Translations under genes and position numbers: made by a program | Shown here: positions 1-8,343 of the stretch, one piece after another | How the letters are laid out: the number at the start of each line of letters is the position of its first letter | How positions within the stretch are numbered: the stretch's first letter is position 1 | Source of the DNA: an uncultured Lachnospiraceae bacterium | GTDB lineage: Bacteria > Bacillota > Clostridia > Lachnospirales > Lachnospiraceae | Direction: 5' to 3' | DNA length: 64,000 nucleotides | Assembly: GCA_944376125.1 (NCBI GenBank) | Contig: CALWBQ010000041.1 | Location: forward strand, 1 to 64,000 | The notes under the pieces: generated by a model | Seen by the model: only the letters and a program-made list of their open reading frames with translations | Database searches by the model: none | Told to the model about the DNA's origin: nothing

Positions 1-391
1 CAAACACAGTGGATGTATCTACCAGATGGAATTTCATGCATTGTTCAAGGATATGGGAAAAGATCTGTTCAAACAGATCCGTATCCTTAAAACGGCGGGT
101 ATAGTTCTTTCCAAAAGTAGAAAAGTGAGGAACCGGGTCCAGTATATCCAGACCGAGAAACCAACGATAAGCTACGTTCACTTCGATTTCTTTTATCGTC
201 TGGCGCATACTTTTAATCCCATAGAGATACTGGATAAAAGGGATTTTGATCAGCATCACCGGATCCATGCTCGGTCTTCCATTATCCGCACAATACTTAT
301 CTTCTACAAGATCGTAAATAAAGTTCCAGTCAATTGCCCGGTCAATCTTTCGGAGCATATGATCCTTTGGTACCATGTCCCTTCGGGCCAT
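1..391 (-). CDS. IS1182-like transposase, N-terminal part (cut by window edge)
   Basis: Minus-strand reading from an ATG at 391 stays open to the window edge (about 130 residues). It begins MARRDMVPKDHMLRKID and contains NGRPSMDPVMLIK, YGIKSMRQT and a PVPHFSTFGKNY segment, which is the N-terminal DUF772-type region of IS1182/IS5-like transposases. A CGGAGG ribosome site lies about 5 bases before the ATG. The DDE catalytic core would lie beyond position 1 and cannot be seen, so intactness is unknown. The plus-strand open frame over the same bases is its mirror. A two-hairpin repeat (412-487) sits just upstream of the start. Confidence 0.8.
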   Translation of the reverse strand, partial: MARRDMVPKDHMLRKIDRAIDWNFIYDLVEDKYCADNGRPSMDPVMLIKIPFIQYLYGIKSMRQTIKEIEVNVAYRWFLGLDILDPVPHFSTFGKNYTRRFKDTDLFEQIFSHILEQCMKFHLVDTSTVF

Positions 392-411
392 GGCAGCCTC
401 CGGCGGATTTT

Positions 412-487
412 AGCGCCCGGATTTCTGCGGTGAACGCAGAAACCGGTATGCGCAGGTATAATCACCGCTTTGCGGTTATTATACCAT
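412..487. repeat. 76-bp two-hairpin repeat, copy 1
   Basis: This 76-base block recurs at 56383-56458 with six differences (about 92 percent identity). It holds two inverted repeats: TTCTGCG/CGCAGAA with a 5-base loop (423-441), and a 14-pair stem GGTATAAT-C-ACCGC / GCGGT-T-ATTATACC with a 3-base loop and one mismatch (455-485). It lies 21 bases upstream of the transposase start, where such hairpins could limit read-through expression of the transposase. It may belong to the IS end or be an independent dispersed repeat. Confidence 0.75.
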
Positions 488-580
488 GTACGGAGATGTA
501 CCGCTTAATTTTCGAGTTGATAAAGAGAATTTTTTCTTGATAAAAAAGGGGAAGATAATCGGAATGTTAATAACTACAGA

Positions 581-606
581 AGAAAAGCCCCGGCGTAAAC
601 CGGGGA
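581..606 (-). terminator. Terminator of ppdK
   Basis: On the minus strand a CCCCGG/CCGGGG hairpin (588-605) is followed by a CTTTTCTTCT tract. It lies about 80 bases after the ppdK stop. Confidence 0.8.
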
Positions 607-622
607 CTTTGTCTACAGTCTG

Positions 623-651
623 ATGCCCCCTGATTATTCATCAGAGGGCAT
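623..651 (-). other. Hairpin in the ppdK 3' untranslated region
   Basis: ATGCCC-CTGAT / ATCAG-GGGCAT form a long stem with one internal mismatch and a 5-base loop between the ppdK stop and its terminator. No T tract follows it. A role as a 3' mRNA stabiliser is inference. Confidence 0.5.
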
Positions 652-685
652 ATAACTCACTTTTTAGCAACAATCAACTTGTCAA

Positions 686-3319
686 TTATGATTGCTGGTG
701 CTCTTTAATAGCAGCCTGTGCCGCAGCCAATCTCGCGATCGGAACGCGGAACGGTGAGCAGGACACGTAGTCCAGACCGATCTTGTGACAGAACTCTACG
801 GAAGACGGGTCGCCGCCGTGCTCGCCGCAGATTCCTACATGTAAATCCGGGCGGGTGGACTTGCCCAGCTTAATAGCCATTTCCATCAGCTTGCCTACGC
901 CAACCTGATCCAGTTTTGCAAACGGATCGTTCTCAAAGATCTTAGCGTCATAGTATGCGTTCAGGAACTTGCCGGCATCGTCGCGGGAGAATCCGTAGGT
1001 CATCTGAGTCAGATCGTTGGTACCGAAGCAGAAGAACTCAGCTTCCTTTGCGATCTCATCAGCAGTCAAAGCTGCTCTCGGGATCTCGATCATGGTTCCT
1101 ACTTCGTATTTCAGTTCAATACCGCTGGCTGCAATCTCTGCATCTGCGGTCTCAACCACAAATTTCTTTACATATTTTAACTCTTTCGCATCGCCTACCA
1201 GCGGGATCATAATCTCGGGTACGATGTTCCAGTCCGGATGTGCTTTCTTTACATTAATGGCAGCGCGGATGACAGCCTTTGTCTGCATCTTTGCGATCTC
1301 CGGATAGGTAACTGCCAGACGGCATCCGCGGTGACCCATCATCGGGTTGAACTCATGGAGAGAAGCAATGATATTCTTGATCTGCTCAACAGTCTTACCC
1401 TGGGTCTTGGCCAGCTTCTCGATGTCTGCCTCCTCAGTGGGAACAAACTCATGCAGCGGCGGATCCAGGAAACGGATGGTAACAGGATTGCCCTCCAGAG
1501 CTTCGTACAGTTTTTCAAAGTCACCCTGCTGTACAGGAAGAATCTTCTCCAGCGCTGCCTCTCTCTCTTCTACAGTGTCAGAGCAGATCATCTCACGGAA
1601 TGCATCGATTCTGTCGCCCTCGAAGAACATATGCTCGGTACGGCAAAGGCCGATACCCTCTGCCCCCAGCTCTCTTGCCTTCTTTGCGTCTGCAGGAGTA
1701 TCCGCATTGGTTCTTACCTGCAGCTTTCTATATTTGTCTGCCCATGCCATGATTCTGCCAAACTCGCCGGCAATAGTAGCATCCACAGTAGGAATGATGC
1801 CGTCATAGATGTTTCCGGTAGAACCATCGATGGACAGCCAGTCACCTTCATGGTACTCCTTGCCTGCCAGGGTGAATTTCTTGTTCGCCTCATCCATTGC
1901 AATCTCAGAGCAGCCGGATACACAGCAGGTACCCATACCGCGGGCAACTACTGCAGCATGGCTGGTCATACCGCCGCGAACAGTCAGAATACCCTGGGAA
2001 GCCTTCATTCCTTCGATATCTTCAGGGGAGGTCTCCAGACGAACCAGAACGACCTTCTCGCCCCTTGCATTCCACTCCTTTGCATCCTCTGCCGTAAACA
2101 CGATCTTGCCGCAGGCAGCTCCGGGAGATGCAGCCAGAGCCTTTGCAACCGGCTGTGCCTTCTTTAATGCTTCTGCATCGAACTGAGGATGAAGCAGGGT
2201 GTCAAGATTTCTCGGATCGATCATCTTAACCGCCTTCTCCTCGGTGATCATTCCCTCATCAACCAGATCGCAGGCGATCTTTAAAGCTGCCTTTGCAGTT
2301 CTCTTGCCGTTGCGGGTCTGAAGCATATACAGCTTTCTGTCCTCAATGGTGAACTCCATATCCTGCATATCGCGGTAATGATCTTCCAGAATATGGCAGA
2401 TCTTTACAAACTCATCGTAAACTTCCGGCATAACTTCCTTCAGCTGATCAATCTTCTGAGGAGTACGGACACCGGCTACAACGTCCTCGCCCTGAGCGTT
2501 CATCAAAAATTCGCCCATCAGGTGCTTCTCGCCGGTAGCGGGATCACGGGTGAATGCAACGCCGGTTCCGGAGGTGTCGCCCATGTTTCCGAATGCCATC
2601 ATCTGTACGTTTACGGCAGTACCCCAGGAATAGGGGATATCGTTGTCGCGGCGGTATACGTTTGCTCTGGGGTTGTCCCAGGAACGGAATACTGCCTTGA
2701 TTGCCTCCATCAGCTGAACCTTGGGATCATCCGGGAAGTCCTCTCCGATCTTCTCTTTGTATTCAGCCTTGAACTGGTTTGCCAGCTCCTTCAGATCCTC
2801 AGCAGTCAGGTCCACGTCCTGAGTAACGCCCTTCTCTGCTTTCATCTTGTCGATCAGCTCTTCAAAATATTTCTTGCCGACTTCCATAACAACGTCAGAG
2901 AACATCTGGATAAATCTTCTGTAGCAGTCCCATGCCCAGCGAGGATTGCCGGATTTTGCAGCCAGGACTTCCACTACCTCTTCATTCAAGCCCAGATTCA
3001 AAATGGTATCCATCATACCGGGCATGGATGCACGTGCGCCGGAACGAACAGAAACCAGGAGAGGATTTTCCTTATCGCCAAACTTTTTGCCAGTGATCTC
3101 TTCCATCTTGCCGATGTATTCCATGATCTGGCCCTTGATTTCGTCGTTGATCTTCTTGCCATCTTCATAATACTGCGTGCAGGCTTCCGTGGTAATGGTG
3201 AATCCCTGGGGTACCGGGAGACCCAGATTGGTCATCTCAGCCAGGTTAGCACCTTTGCCGCCCAACAGATTTCTCATGTCGGCGTTGCCCTCTTTGAACA
3301 AATAAACCCATTTTGCCAT
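686..3319 (-). CDS. ppdK: Pyruvate, phosphate dikinase
   Basis: An 877-residue cytosolic enzyme that interconverts pyruvate + ATP + Pi with phosphoenolpyruvate + AMP + PPi; in anaerobic Clostridia it commonly serves PPi-linked glycolysis. The N-terminal nucleotide-binding domain starts with GGKGANLAEM. The swivelling phosphohistidine domain carries GGMTSHAAVVARGMG with the catalytic His at about 454. The C-terminal PEP-binding barrel ends with GICGEHGGDP and SCSPFRVPIARL. Length fits the family (about 874). The ATG at 3319 has AGGAGG 7-8 bases upstream. No PPDK regulatory protein is adjacent; the gene stands alone between its own promoter and terminator. Confidence 0.97.
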   Translation of the reverse strand: MAKWVYLFKEGNADMRNLLGGKGANLAEMTNLGLPVPQGFTITTEACTQYYEDGKKINDEIKGQIMEYIGKMEEITGKKFGDKENPLLVSVRSGARASMPGMMDTILNLGLNEEVVEVLAAKSGNPRWAWDCYRRFIQMFSDVVMEVGKKYFEELIDKMKAEKGVTQDVDLTAEDLKELANQFKAEYKEKIGEDFPDDPKVQLMEAIKAVFRSWDNPRANVYRRDNDIPYSWGTAVNVQMMAFGNMGDTSGTGVAFTRDPATGEKHLMGEFLMNAQGEDVVAGVRTPQKIDQLKEVMPEVYDEFVKICHILEDHYRDMQDMEFTIEDRKLYMLQTRNGKRTAKAALKIACDLVDEGMITEEKAVKMIDPRNLDTLLHPQFDAEALKKAQPVAKALAASPGAACGKIVFTAEDAKEWNARGEKVVLVRLETSPEDIEGMKASQGILTVRGGMTSHAAVVARGMGTCCVSGCSEIAMDEANKKFTLAGKEYHEGDWLSIDGSTGNIYDGIIPTVDATIAGEFGRIMAWADKYRKLQVRTNADTPADAKKARELGAEGIGLCRTEHMFFEGDRIDAFREMICSDTVEEREAALEKILPVQQGDFEKLYEALEGNPVTIRFLDPPLHEFVPTEEADIEKLAKTQGKTVEQIKNIIASLHEFNPMMGHRGCRLAVTYPEIAKMQTKAVIRAAINVKKAHPDWNIVPEIMIPLVGDAKELKYVKKFVVETADAEIAASGIELKYEVGTMIEIPRAALTADEIAKEAEFFCFGTNDLTQMTYGFSRDDAGKFLNAYYDAKIFENDPFAKLDQVGVGKLMEMAIKLGKSTRPDLHVGICGEHGGDPSSVEFCHKIGLDYVSCSPFRVPIARLAAAQAAIKEHQQS

Positions 3320-3474
3320 TCGTAAATTCCTCCTAGAAGTTTGGTTTGGAACGCCAGGACAAGTCTGCTGTTTTGGCTCTGCCTGCAGTTCCTATCATAA
3401 GCACACAAATAGAAAGCTCCCTCTGCTGTACTGCCGGGACTTTCCTGCATGTTGGCTTACTGCGTCTCTACAGT

Positions 3475-3502
3475 ATTATAGCATAATTTTGGGGTGCGTA
3501 AA
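3475..3502 (-). promoter_or_regulatory. Predicted ppdK promoter
   Basis: On the minus strand TTTACG (3502-3497), a 16-base spacer and TATAAT (3480-3475). This gives a leader of about 150 bases before ppdK in which I recognise no riboswitch. Confidence 0.6.
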
Positions 3503-3598
3503 GGGATTTTCGTCCTCATTTTCCCAAAAAATACAGTTTTTATCAGTAAATTAACCTGAAAGCACTTACAATTTCTGTTATTTTCGAATATCTGTTGT

Positions 3599-4003
3599 TT
3601 ATTCGGATATACGAATTTTCAAGGCAGAATCCCGGTCTTCTGGCAGCTCCGGGAGGGAAAAAGCGGTTTCTTCCGCTGAATTTTCCTCAACTGTCAGCTC
3701 GAACACGCAGTTTGTCTCCTTCCCGTCATACAAAACAGGAATTATGTAGACTCCTGGTGTATTCACATCGCAGTTTTCCGTATCGTAAGCCAGTCTGTCT
3801 GCCTCCAGAACTCCCTCCTCAAAATAGTCTTCTGCGTGGAGCTCTGGCTCTTCCCCCACCGTCACGGAGGCATAGAGCGTCTGCGCGGATCCTTTATCCA
3901 AAAGGGGATTTTCCTCCCCTCCCCACACATGAAGCAGAGTCCCTGCTATCACAATCAGTACCCCCACCGTAAAAAGGCTGATAGTCCTGTTTCCTATTTT
4001 CAT
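3599..4003 (-). CDS. Membrane-anchored protein with Ig-like domain, function unknown
   Basis: A 134-residue protein. Residues 7-27 form one hydrophobic segment (signal anchor or uncleaved signal peptide), so the rest should be extracytoplasmic. The C-terminal half (CDVNTPGVYIIPVLYDGKE then a FELTV strand) resembles the bacterial Ig-like/DUF5011 beta-sandwich found on cell-surface proteins. The ATG at 4003 has AAGGA 9 bases upstream. It starts 17 bases after the upstream FliB-like gene ends, so the two are probably co-transcribed. I do not recognise a specific function. Confidence 0.7.
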   Translation of the reverse strand: MKIGNRTISLFTVGVLIVIAGTLLHVWGGEENPLLDKGSAQTLYASVTVGEEPELHAEDYFEEGVLEADRLAYDTENCDVNTPGVYIIPVLYDGKETNCVFELTVEENSAEETAFSLPELPEDRDSALKIRISE

Positions 4004-4020
4004 ACTGTCATCCTTCCTTT

Positions 4021-5157
4021 TTATTTGGCATATTCCTCGGGCGGCAAAATACAGGCGATCATCGCTTCCACTGTAAATTCCGTCCTAGTCCTTAGCATCC
4101 GCTCCAGATGTTCCAAATTTTCCGCAGCGTGTTCTATCTCTCTGGCATAGATATGAAGAAAGGTTTCTGCTGGGGCTCCCAGGACCTCCTCCAACATACG
4201 GAGAGCTATGCAGTGATAGACCGCTGATTTCACCTTTGACAGCAAATCCCCGTCATACACCGCACCTGGAATATAGAGGTCCAGATAGGAGACCAGAATA
4301 TGCTCAAAGGCCAGCCTGAAGTTCTTCCCCTTCTCTTTGCTGCCGCCGCGCCGCCCCTCTGCCTCCCAGCGGCGGAGACGGCCTAAAATTCGTTTCCATT
4401 TCTTTTCAATCACAGCAAATTCATAAAATGTATCCCGGTATTTCAGCAGAAGATTTTCTCTCTCTTTTTCTGATTTTCGGAGAGAGCGGCATCTGTCCTT
4501 AAATTTCTTTTCTGCGGTCCCTGGCCTGCGGGTAAACCGCTCCAGGTATACCCGAACCTCATCCAGGCTGTCCAGATCTCTTCCTCTGAGCAGACGCCCC
4601 TGGATATCTCGGGCCAGAGCCAGAACCGCCGCCATTCTGTTTTCAAGAGGGTGGGTTCTGTCCTGCCCAATTTCGATAGCTATTCTGCGGATCTCCATTA
4701 GAAGCTCCAAAAATGCCGGGTCTGTCTCCGGATCAGCTTCTCCTGAATCTTTTAACGTTTTTTCCACAAAGCTGATGGGCTCCCGGCGGTCTAAAATCAG
4801 CCGGACCGCTTCCGGACAAGAAAAGGACAGGGACCACTCTCGGCGGCTGCCGTACTCCTCCGCATGTCTCGGATACAGACGGCATGCCTTCGGCAGCATC
4901 TGGATGCCTCCCTCTTTCTGCAGGCTGCACAGGCAAGAAACGTCCAAAAATGGGCAGACACCGTTTTCAAATACCAGACAGCCCCTTTTCAAGTCGACGC
5001 CTCTTCTAATCTCCTTTCCCCGGCGGCCAGGTATCTTTTTGTACCGCGCCAGAGTCGCCTTATCAATCGAAATATCCCATCCCTGGCAGCAAGTATCCGG
5101 GCATGCGCCTGCCGCGCAGCAAAATTGGGAAAAATAAATCGGATAACGGACAACCAT
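4021..5157 (-). CDS. FliB-like Cys-rich protein (flagellin lysine-N-methylase family)
   Basis: About 378 residues. The N-terminal motif (YFSQFCCAAGACPDTCCQGW, then CPFLD, CLCSLQ and LPKACRLYPR) is the conserved cysteine-rich signature of the FliB family, some members of which methylate lysines of flagellin. The cysteine pattern suggests a metal or Fe-S centre. The ATG at 5157 follows GGGAG by 12 bases; a TTG at 5190 in the same frame would add 11 residues but has no ribosome site. No flagellar gene is in the window, so the substrate is unknown and methylase activity is only a family inference. Confidence 0.7.
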   Translation of the reverse strand: MVVRYPIYFSQFCCAAGACPDTCCQGWDISIDKATLARYKKIPGRRGKEIRRGVDLKRGCLVFENGVCPFLDVSCLCSLQKEGGIQMLPKACRLYPRHAEEYGSRREWSLSFSCPEAVRLILDRREPISFVEKTLKDSGEADPETDPAFLELLMEIRRIAIEIGQDRTHPLENRMAAVLALARDIQGRLLRGRDLDSLDEVRVYLERFTRRPGTAEKKFKDRCRSLRKSEKERENLLLKYRDTFYEFAVIEKKWKRILGRLRRWEAEGRRGGSKEKGKNFRLAFEHILVSYLDLYIPGAVYDGDLLSKVKSAVYHCIALRMLEEVLGAPAETFLHIYAREIEHAAENLEHLERMLRTRTEFTVEAMIACILPPEEYAK

Positions 5158-5301
5158 ACGATCATCAAACTCCCTTTCTGTAATCAGCAAACTGGCAGCA
5201 GTTCAGCCATGCCATTCATAATTTGACGGATTCAGCAAACACTGTTTACACCAAATTCAACCCGATTATAGCTGTTTTTTTCTCGATACGCAAGTTGCCC
5301 C

Positions 5302-5330
5302 TTGACATATACCCCCGTGGGGTATATACT
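5302..5330 (+). promoter_or_regulatory. csoR-copA promoter with CsoR operator
   Basis: TTGACA (5302-5307), a 17-base spacer and TATACT (5325-5330). The spacer is filled by a perfect dyad ATATACCCC-CGT-GGGGTATAT (5307-5327), which matches the GC-centred TATACCCC/GGGGTATA type of CsoR operator. A repressor bound here would cover both promoter hexamers, so apo-CsoR should shut the operon and Cu(I) release it. Confidence 0.93.
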
Positions 5331-5367
5331 ATCCTCAGTTGAGAAACAAAAAAATGAGGTGAAATAT

Positions 5368-5676
5368 ATGGAGCAACAACACGAATGCTGCTGTCATCCC
5401 AGAACCAAAGAGCGTTCTGCGGAAGAATACAAACATCTGATTCATCGGTTAAACCGGATTGAAGGGCAGATCCGCGGCATTAAAGGGATGGTGGAAAAAA
5501 ATGCGTACTGCGCTGATATTTTAATCCAGTCTGCCGCTGTAACGGCCGCCATCAATGCCTTTAACCGCGAATTGCTTTCTAATCATATTAAAACCTGCGT
5601 AGTTCGGGATATCCAGGAGGGAAAGAAAGGGACAGCCGATGAGCTGGTCGCCCTTCTCCAGAGACTTATGAAATAA
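5368..5676 (+). CDS. csoR: CsoR-family copper-sensing repressor
   Basis: A 102-residue all-helical repressor of the CsoR/RcnR family (DUF156). The Cu(I) ligand set is present: Cys48 in NAYCADIL, His73 and Cys77 in SNHIKTC, with the usual [13 protein letters not shown] first helix. The N-terminus adds ECCCHP, an extra Cys/His patch common in Gram-positive members. The ATG at 5368 follows GAGGTG by 6 bases. It is the first gene of a two-gene operon with copA, 34 bases before the copA start, and its operator lies in the shared promoter. Confidence 0.95.
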   Translation: MEQQHECCCHPRTKERSAEEYKHLIHRLNRIEGQIRGIKGMVEKNAYCADILIQSAAVTAAINAFNRELLSNHIKTCVVRDIQEGKKGTADELVALLQRLMK

Positions 5677-5710
5677 GGTGCCCGCTGCCAGATATGGAGG
5701 TGAACGATTT

Positions 5711-8224
5711 ATGGAACAATATACTGTCACTGGTATGAGCTGTGCTGCCTGCAGCGCCCGGGTAGAGAAGGCGGTTTCTAAAGTAGACGGGGTAACTTCT
5801 TGCTCCGTCAGCCTTCTGACCAACTCTATGGGTGTGGAAGGAACTGCATCCCCCCAGGCCATCATCGAGGCTGTCGAGGAAGCCGGCTACGGCGCCGCTT
5901 TAAAAGGCGCCGAGAGGAACCCGTCTGCAGCCGCTGCTGCAGACGAAGAGATGCTGAAGGATCACGAAACACCGGCCTTAAAGCGTCGGCTTCTCGCATC
6001 TCTTGGATTTTGGATTGTACTGATGTACTTTTCCATGGGGCATATGATGTGGGGCTGGCCCGTGCCGGCATTCTTCAGCAATAATCATATTGCCATGGGG
6101 CTTCTGCAGATGCTGCTGACTATCATCATTATGGTGATTAACCAGAAATTTTTCATCAGCGGCTTTAAAAGTCTGTGGCACAGAGCTCCCAACATGGACA
6201 CCCTGGTGGCCCTGGGCTCCGGCGCTTCCTTTGTGTACAGCACCTACGCCCTATTTGCCATGACTGACGCCCAGGTCAAAGGGAATAGTGCTGCAGTCAT
6301 GTCCTACATGCATGAATTTTATTTTGAGTCAGCCGCCACGATCTTGACTCTGATCACTGTAGGAAAAATGCTGGAGGCCCGGTCCAAGGGCAAGACCACA
6401 GACGCTCTGAAAAATCTGATGAAACTGGCCCCCAAGACCGCCACTATCCTGAAAAACGGAGCCGAGATGGAGGTTTCCATTGACCAGGTCCAGAAAGGCG
6501 ACATTTTTGTGGTCCGTCCCGGCGAGAATATCCCGGTAGACGGCCGCATTGTAGAGGGCAGCAGCGCTGTCAATGAATCTGCACTGACAGGAGAAAGCAT
6601 CCCTGCTGACAAGTCGGTGGGGGACACGGTCTCCGCCGCTACCCTGAACCAATCCGGGTATATTAAATGCGAGGCAACCAGAGTCGGGGAAGACACTACC
6701 TTCTCCCAGATCATCCAGATGGTCAGCGATGCAGCCGCCACCAAAGCCCCCATTGCCAAGGTGGCCGACAAAGTCTCGGGCGTCTTTGTTCCGGCCGTCA
6801 TCACCATCGCTGTGGTGACAATCCTGGTATGGCTCTTAGCCGGGCAGACCTTCGGATTTGCTCTGGCCCGCGGAATCTCTGTCCTGGTGATCAGCTGCCC
6901 CTGTGCTCTGGGCTTGGCCACCCCGGTGGCTATCATGGTCGGAAACGGCATGGGTGCCAAAAATGGGATTCTGTTTAAAACTGCTGTTTCCTTGGAGGAG
7001 ACAGGCAAGATGGAGATTGTTGCCCTGGATAAGACGGGAACCATCACCAGCGGCGAGCCTAAGGTGACAGACCTGATCCCCGCCGACGGCTTCAGTGAGG
7101 CGGATCTTCTGCGACTCGCCTACTCCCTGGAAAAGAAGAGCGAACATCCGCTGGCAAAGGCCATCCTTCAGAAGGCTGAGGAAAGCGGAATCACTGCCGG
7201 CGAGGTTTCTGATTTCTCCGCCCTGCCCGGCAATGGACTCAGGGCTGTCCTGAATGGCGCGGAGCTGACCGGCGGAAGCCTTGCCTTTATCAGCAGCCGC
7301 ACCAATGTCCCGGATGCTCTAAAGAATCGGGCGGATAGCCTGGCAGAGCAGGGCAAGACTCCCCTTCTCTTTATGGAAGCTGGAAAGCTGGCCGGCATCA
7401 TCGCTGTCGCTGATGTGATAAAAGAAGACAGTCCCCAGGCTGTCCGTGAACTCCAGAATATGGGCATCCATGTTGTTATGCTTACCGGGGACAATGAGCG
7501 CACTGCTAAAGCCATCGGACAGCAGGCCGGTGTGGATGAGGTGATCGCCGGTGTCCTTCCAGATGGAAAAGAAAGCGTAATTCGCTCCCTAAAGCAAAAG
7601 GGCAAGGTTGCCATGGTTGGGGACGGCATCAACGATGCTCCGGCGCTTACGCGGGCCGATATCGGCATCGCGATCGGAGCCGGGACCGATGTCGCAATCG
7701 ATGCGGCCGACATTGTACTGATGAAAAGCCGGCTCAGCGATGTGCCGGCGGCGATTCGCCTGAGCCGGGCCACACTGAGAAATATTCACGAAAACCTGTT
7801 CTGGGCGTTTTTCTACAATGTGATCGGCATCCCTCTGGCTGCCGGCGTCTGGATCCCCCTCTTTGGCTGGCAGTTAAACCCCATGTTCGGCGCTGCGGCC
7901 ATGAGTTTATCCAGTTTCTGTGTTGTATCTAATGCGCTACGGCTGAATTTCTTCAATATCCGCAGCACCAAACAAGATAAAAAAAGAAAAATAAGAAAGA
8001 AGGAGACGAAAACTATGGAAAAAACAATGAAAATTGAAGGAATGATGTGCGGCCACTGCGAGGCCACAGTAAAAAAAGCCCTGGAGGCGCTTCCCCAGGT
8101 GGAGACTGCTGTCGTCAGCCATGAGACTGGCACTGCTGTTGTCACCTTAAAAGAAGCTGTTGATGACAGCGTTCTCACCAAGGCTGTCGAGGATCAGGAT
8201 TACAAGGTCATTTCTGTACAGTAA
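5711..8224 (+). CDS. copA: Copper-exporting P-type ATPase CopA with C-terminal CopZ-like domain
   Basis: An 837-residue P1B-1 ATPase that pumps Cu(I) out across the membrane. In order: N-terminal HMA domain with GMSCAAC (Cys11/Cys14), transmembrane helices, actuator loop with TGES, the CPC motif (about 396-398), DKTGT phosphorylation site (Asp440), SEHP, GDGIND (about 637), and a last helix with MSLSS and NALRLN typical of copper pumps. A second HMA domain with MMCGHC (Cys780/Cys783) follows a lysine-rich linker. The ATG at 5711 has GGAGGTG 8 bases upstream; an in-frame GTG at 5678 does not. The C-terminal position of the second HMA is unusual (see the nested feature at 8015). Confidence 0.95.
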   Translation: MEQYTVTGMSCAACSARVEKAVSKVDGVTSCSVSLLTNSMGVEGTASPQAIIEAVEEAGYGAALKGAERNPSAAAAADEEMLKDHETPALKRRLLASLGFWIVLMYFSMGHMMWGWPVPAFFSNNHIAMGLLQMLLTIIIMVINQKFFISGFKSLWHRAPNMDTLVALGSGASFVYSTYALFAMTDAQVKGNSAAVMSYMHEFYFESAATILTLITVGKMLEARSKGKTTDALKNLMKLAPKTATILKNGAEMEVSIDQVQKGDIFVVRPGENIPVDGRIVEGSSAVNESALTGESIPADKSVGDTVSAATLNQSGYIKCEATRVGEDTTFSQIIQMVSDAAATKAPIAKVADKVSGVFVPAVITIAVVTILVWLLAGQTFGFALARGISVLVISCPCALGLATPVAIMVGNGMGAKNGILFKTAVSLEETGKMEIVALDKTGTITSGEPKVTDLIPADGFSEADLLRLAYSLEKKSEHPLAKAILQKAEESGITAGEVSDFSALPGNGLRAVLNGAELTGGSLAFISSRTNVPDALKNRADSLAEQGKTPLLFMEAGKLAGIIAVADVIKEDSPQAVRELQNMGIHVVMLTGDNERTAKAIGQQAGVDEVIAGVLPDGKESVIRSLKQKGKVAMVGDGINDAPALTRADIGIAIGAGTDVAIDAADIVLMKSRLSDVPAAIRLSRATLRNIHENLFWAFFYNVIGIPLAAGVWIPLFGWQLNPMFGAAAMSLSSFCVVSNALRLNFFNIRSTKQDKKRKIRKKETKTMEKTMKIEGMMCGHCEATVKKALEALPQVETAVVSHETGTAVVTLKEAVDDSVLTKAVEDQDYKVISVQ
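8015..8224 (+). CDS. Possible nested copper chaperone CopZ (internal start within copA)
   Basis: In frame inside the 3' end of copA, an ATG at 8015 is preceded by a strong GAAGGAG site (7999-8005) with 9-base spacing. From there 69 residues form a complete CopZ-like HMA protein with MMCGHC. The linker just before it is A-rich and codes for Lys/Arg. The arrangement looks like a copA and copZ pair whose separating stop codon is absent. Whether ribosomes start here to make free CopZ, or only the fusion is made, cannot be decided from sequence. Confidence 0.45.
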   Translation: MEKTMKIEGMMCGHCEATVKKALEALPQVETAVVSHETGTAVVTLKEAVDDSVLTKAVEDQDYKVISVQ

Positions 8225-8272
8225 GAGGTGTGCTGTCTGGCGGCTGCCATTGCTTTGCAAAACTGAGCTGAT

Positions 8273-8341
8273 AAAGAAAAACATCCCTGAGGAGGCCCTC
8301 GCTGACAACCCAGCGCGCTTCCCTCGGGGATGTTTTTCTTT
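8273..8341. terminator. Bidirectional terminator between copA and the beta-galactosidase gene
   Basis: Perfect 15-base arms AAAGAAAAACATCCC (8273-8287) and its complement (8327-8341) enclose about 39 bases. T-rich arms on both strands make it suitable for both converging genes. Confidence 0.8.
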
Positions 8342-8343
8342 CT

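Larger units (their letters stand above)
1..490 (-). mobile_element. One end of an IS1182-like insertion sequence
   Basis: The transposase start and its 5' noncoding stretch indicate that the window begins inside an insertion sequence whose transcription runs off the left edge. The outer boundary is not certain: I could not identify the terminal inverted repeat or a target duplication, because the other end is outside the window. The boundary at 490 is placed just after the hairpin repeat and is an estimate. Confidence 0.5.

Noticed and set aside
26..433. Open frame of 135 codons on the plus strand
   Set aside because: It mirrors the minus-strand transposase, which has a recognisable family sequence and a ribosome site.
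1238..3325. Long plus-strand open frames (309 and 315 codons) opposite ppdK
   Set aside because: Antisense shadows of a G+C-biased coding sequence; no family similarity and no ribosome sites.
6319..7047. 242-codon minus-strand frame opposite copA
   Set aside because: Shadow of the copA reading frame; low-complexity translation without domains.
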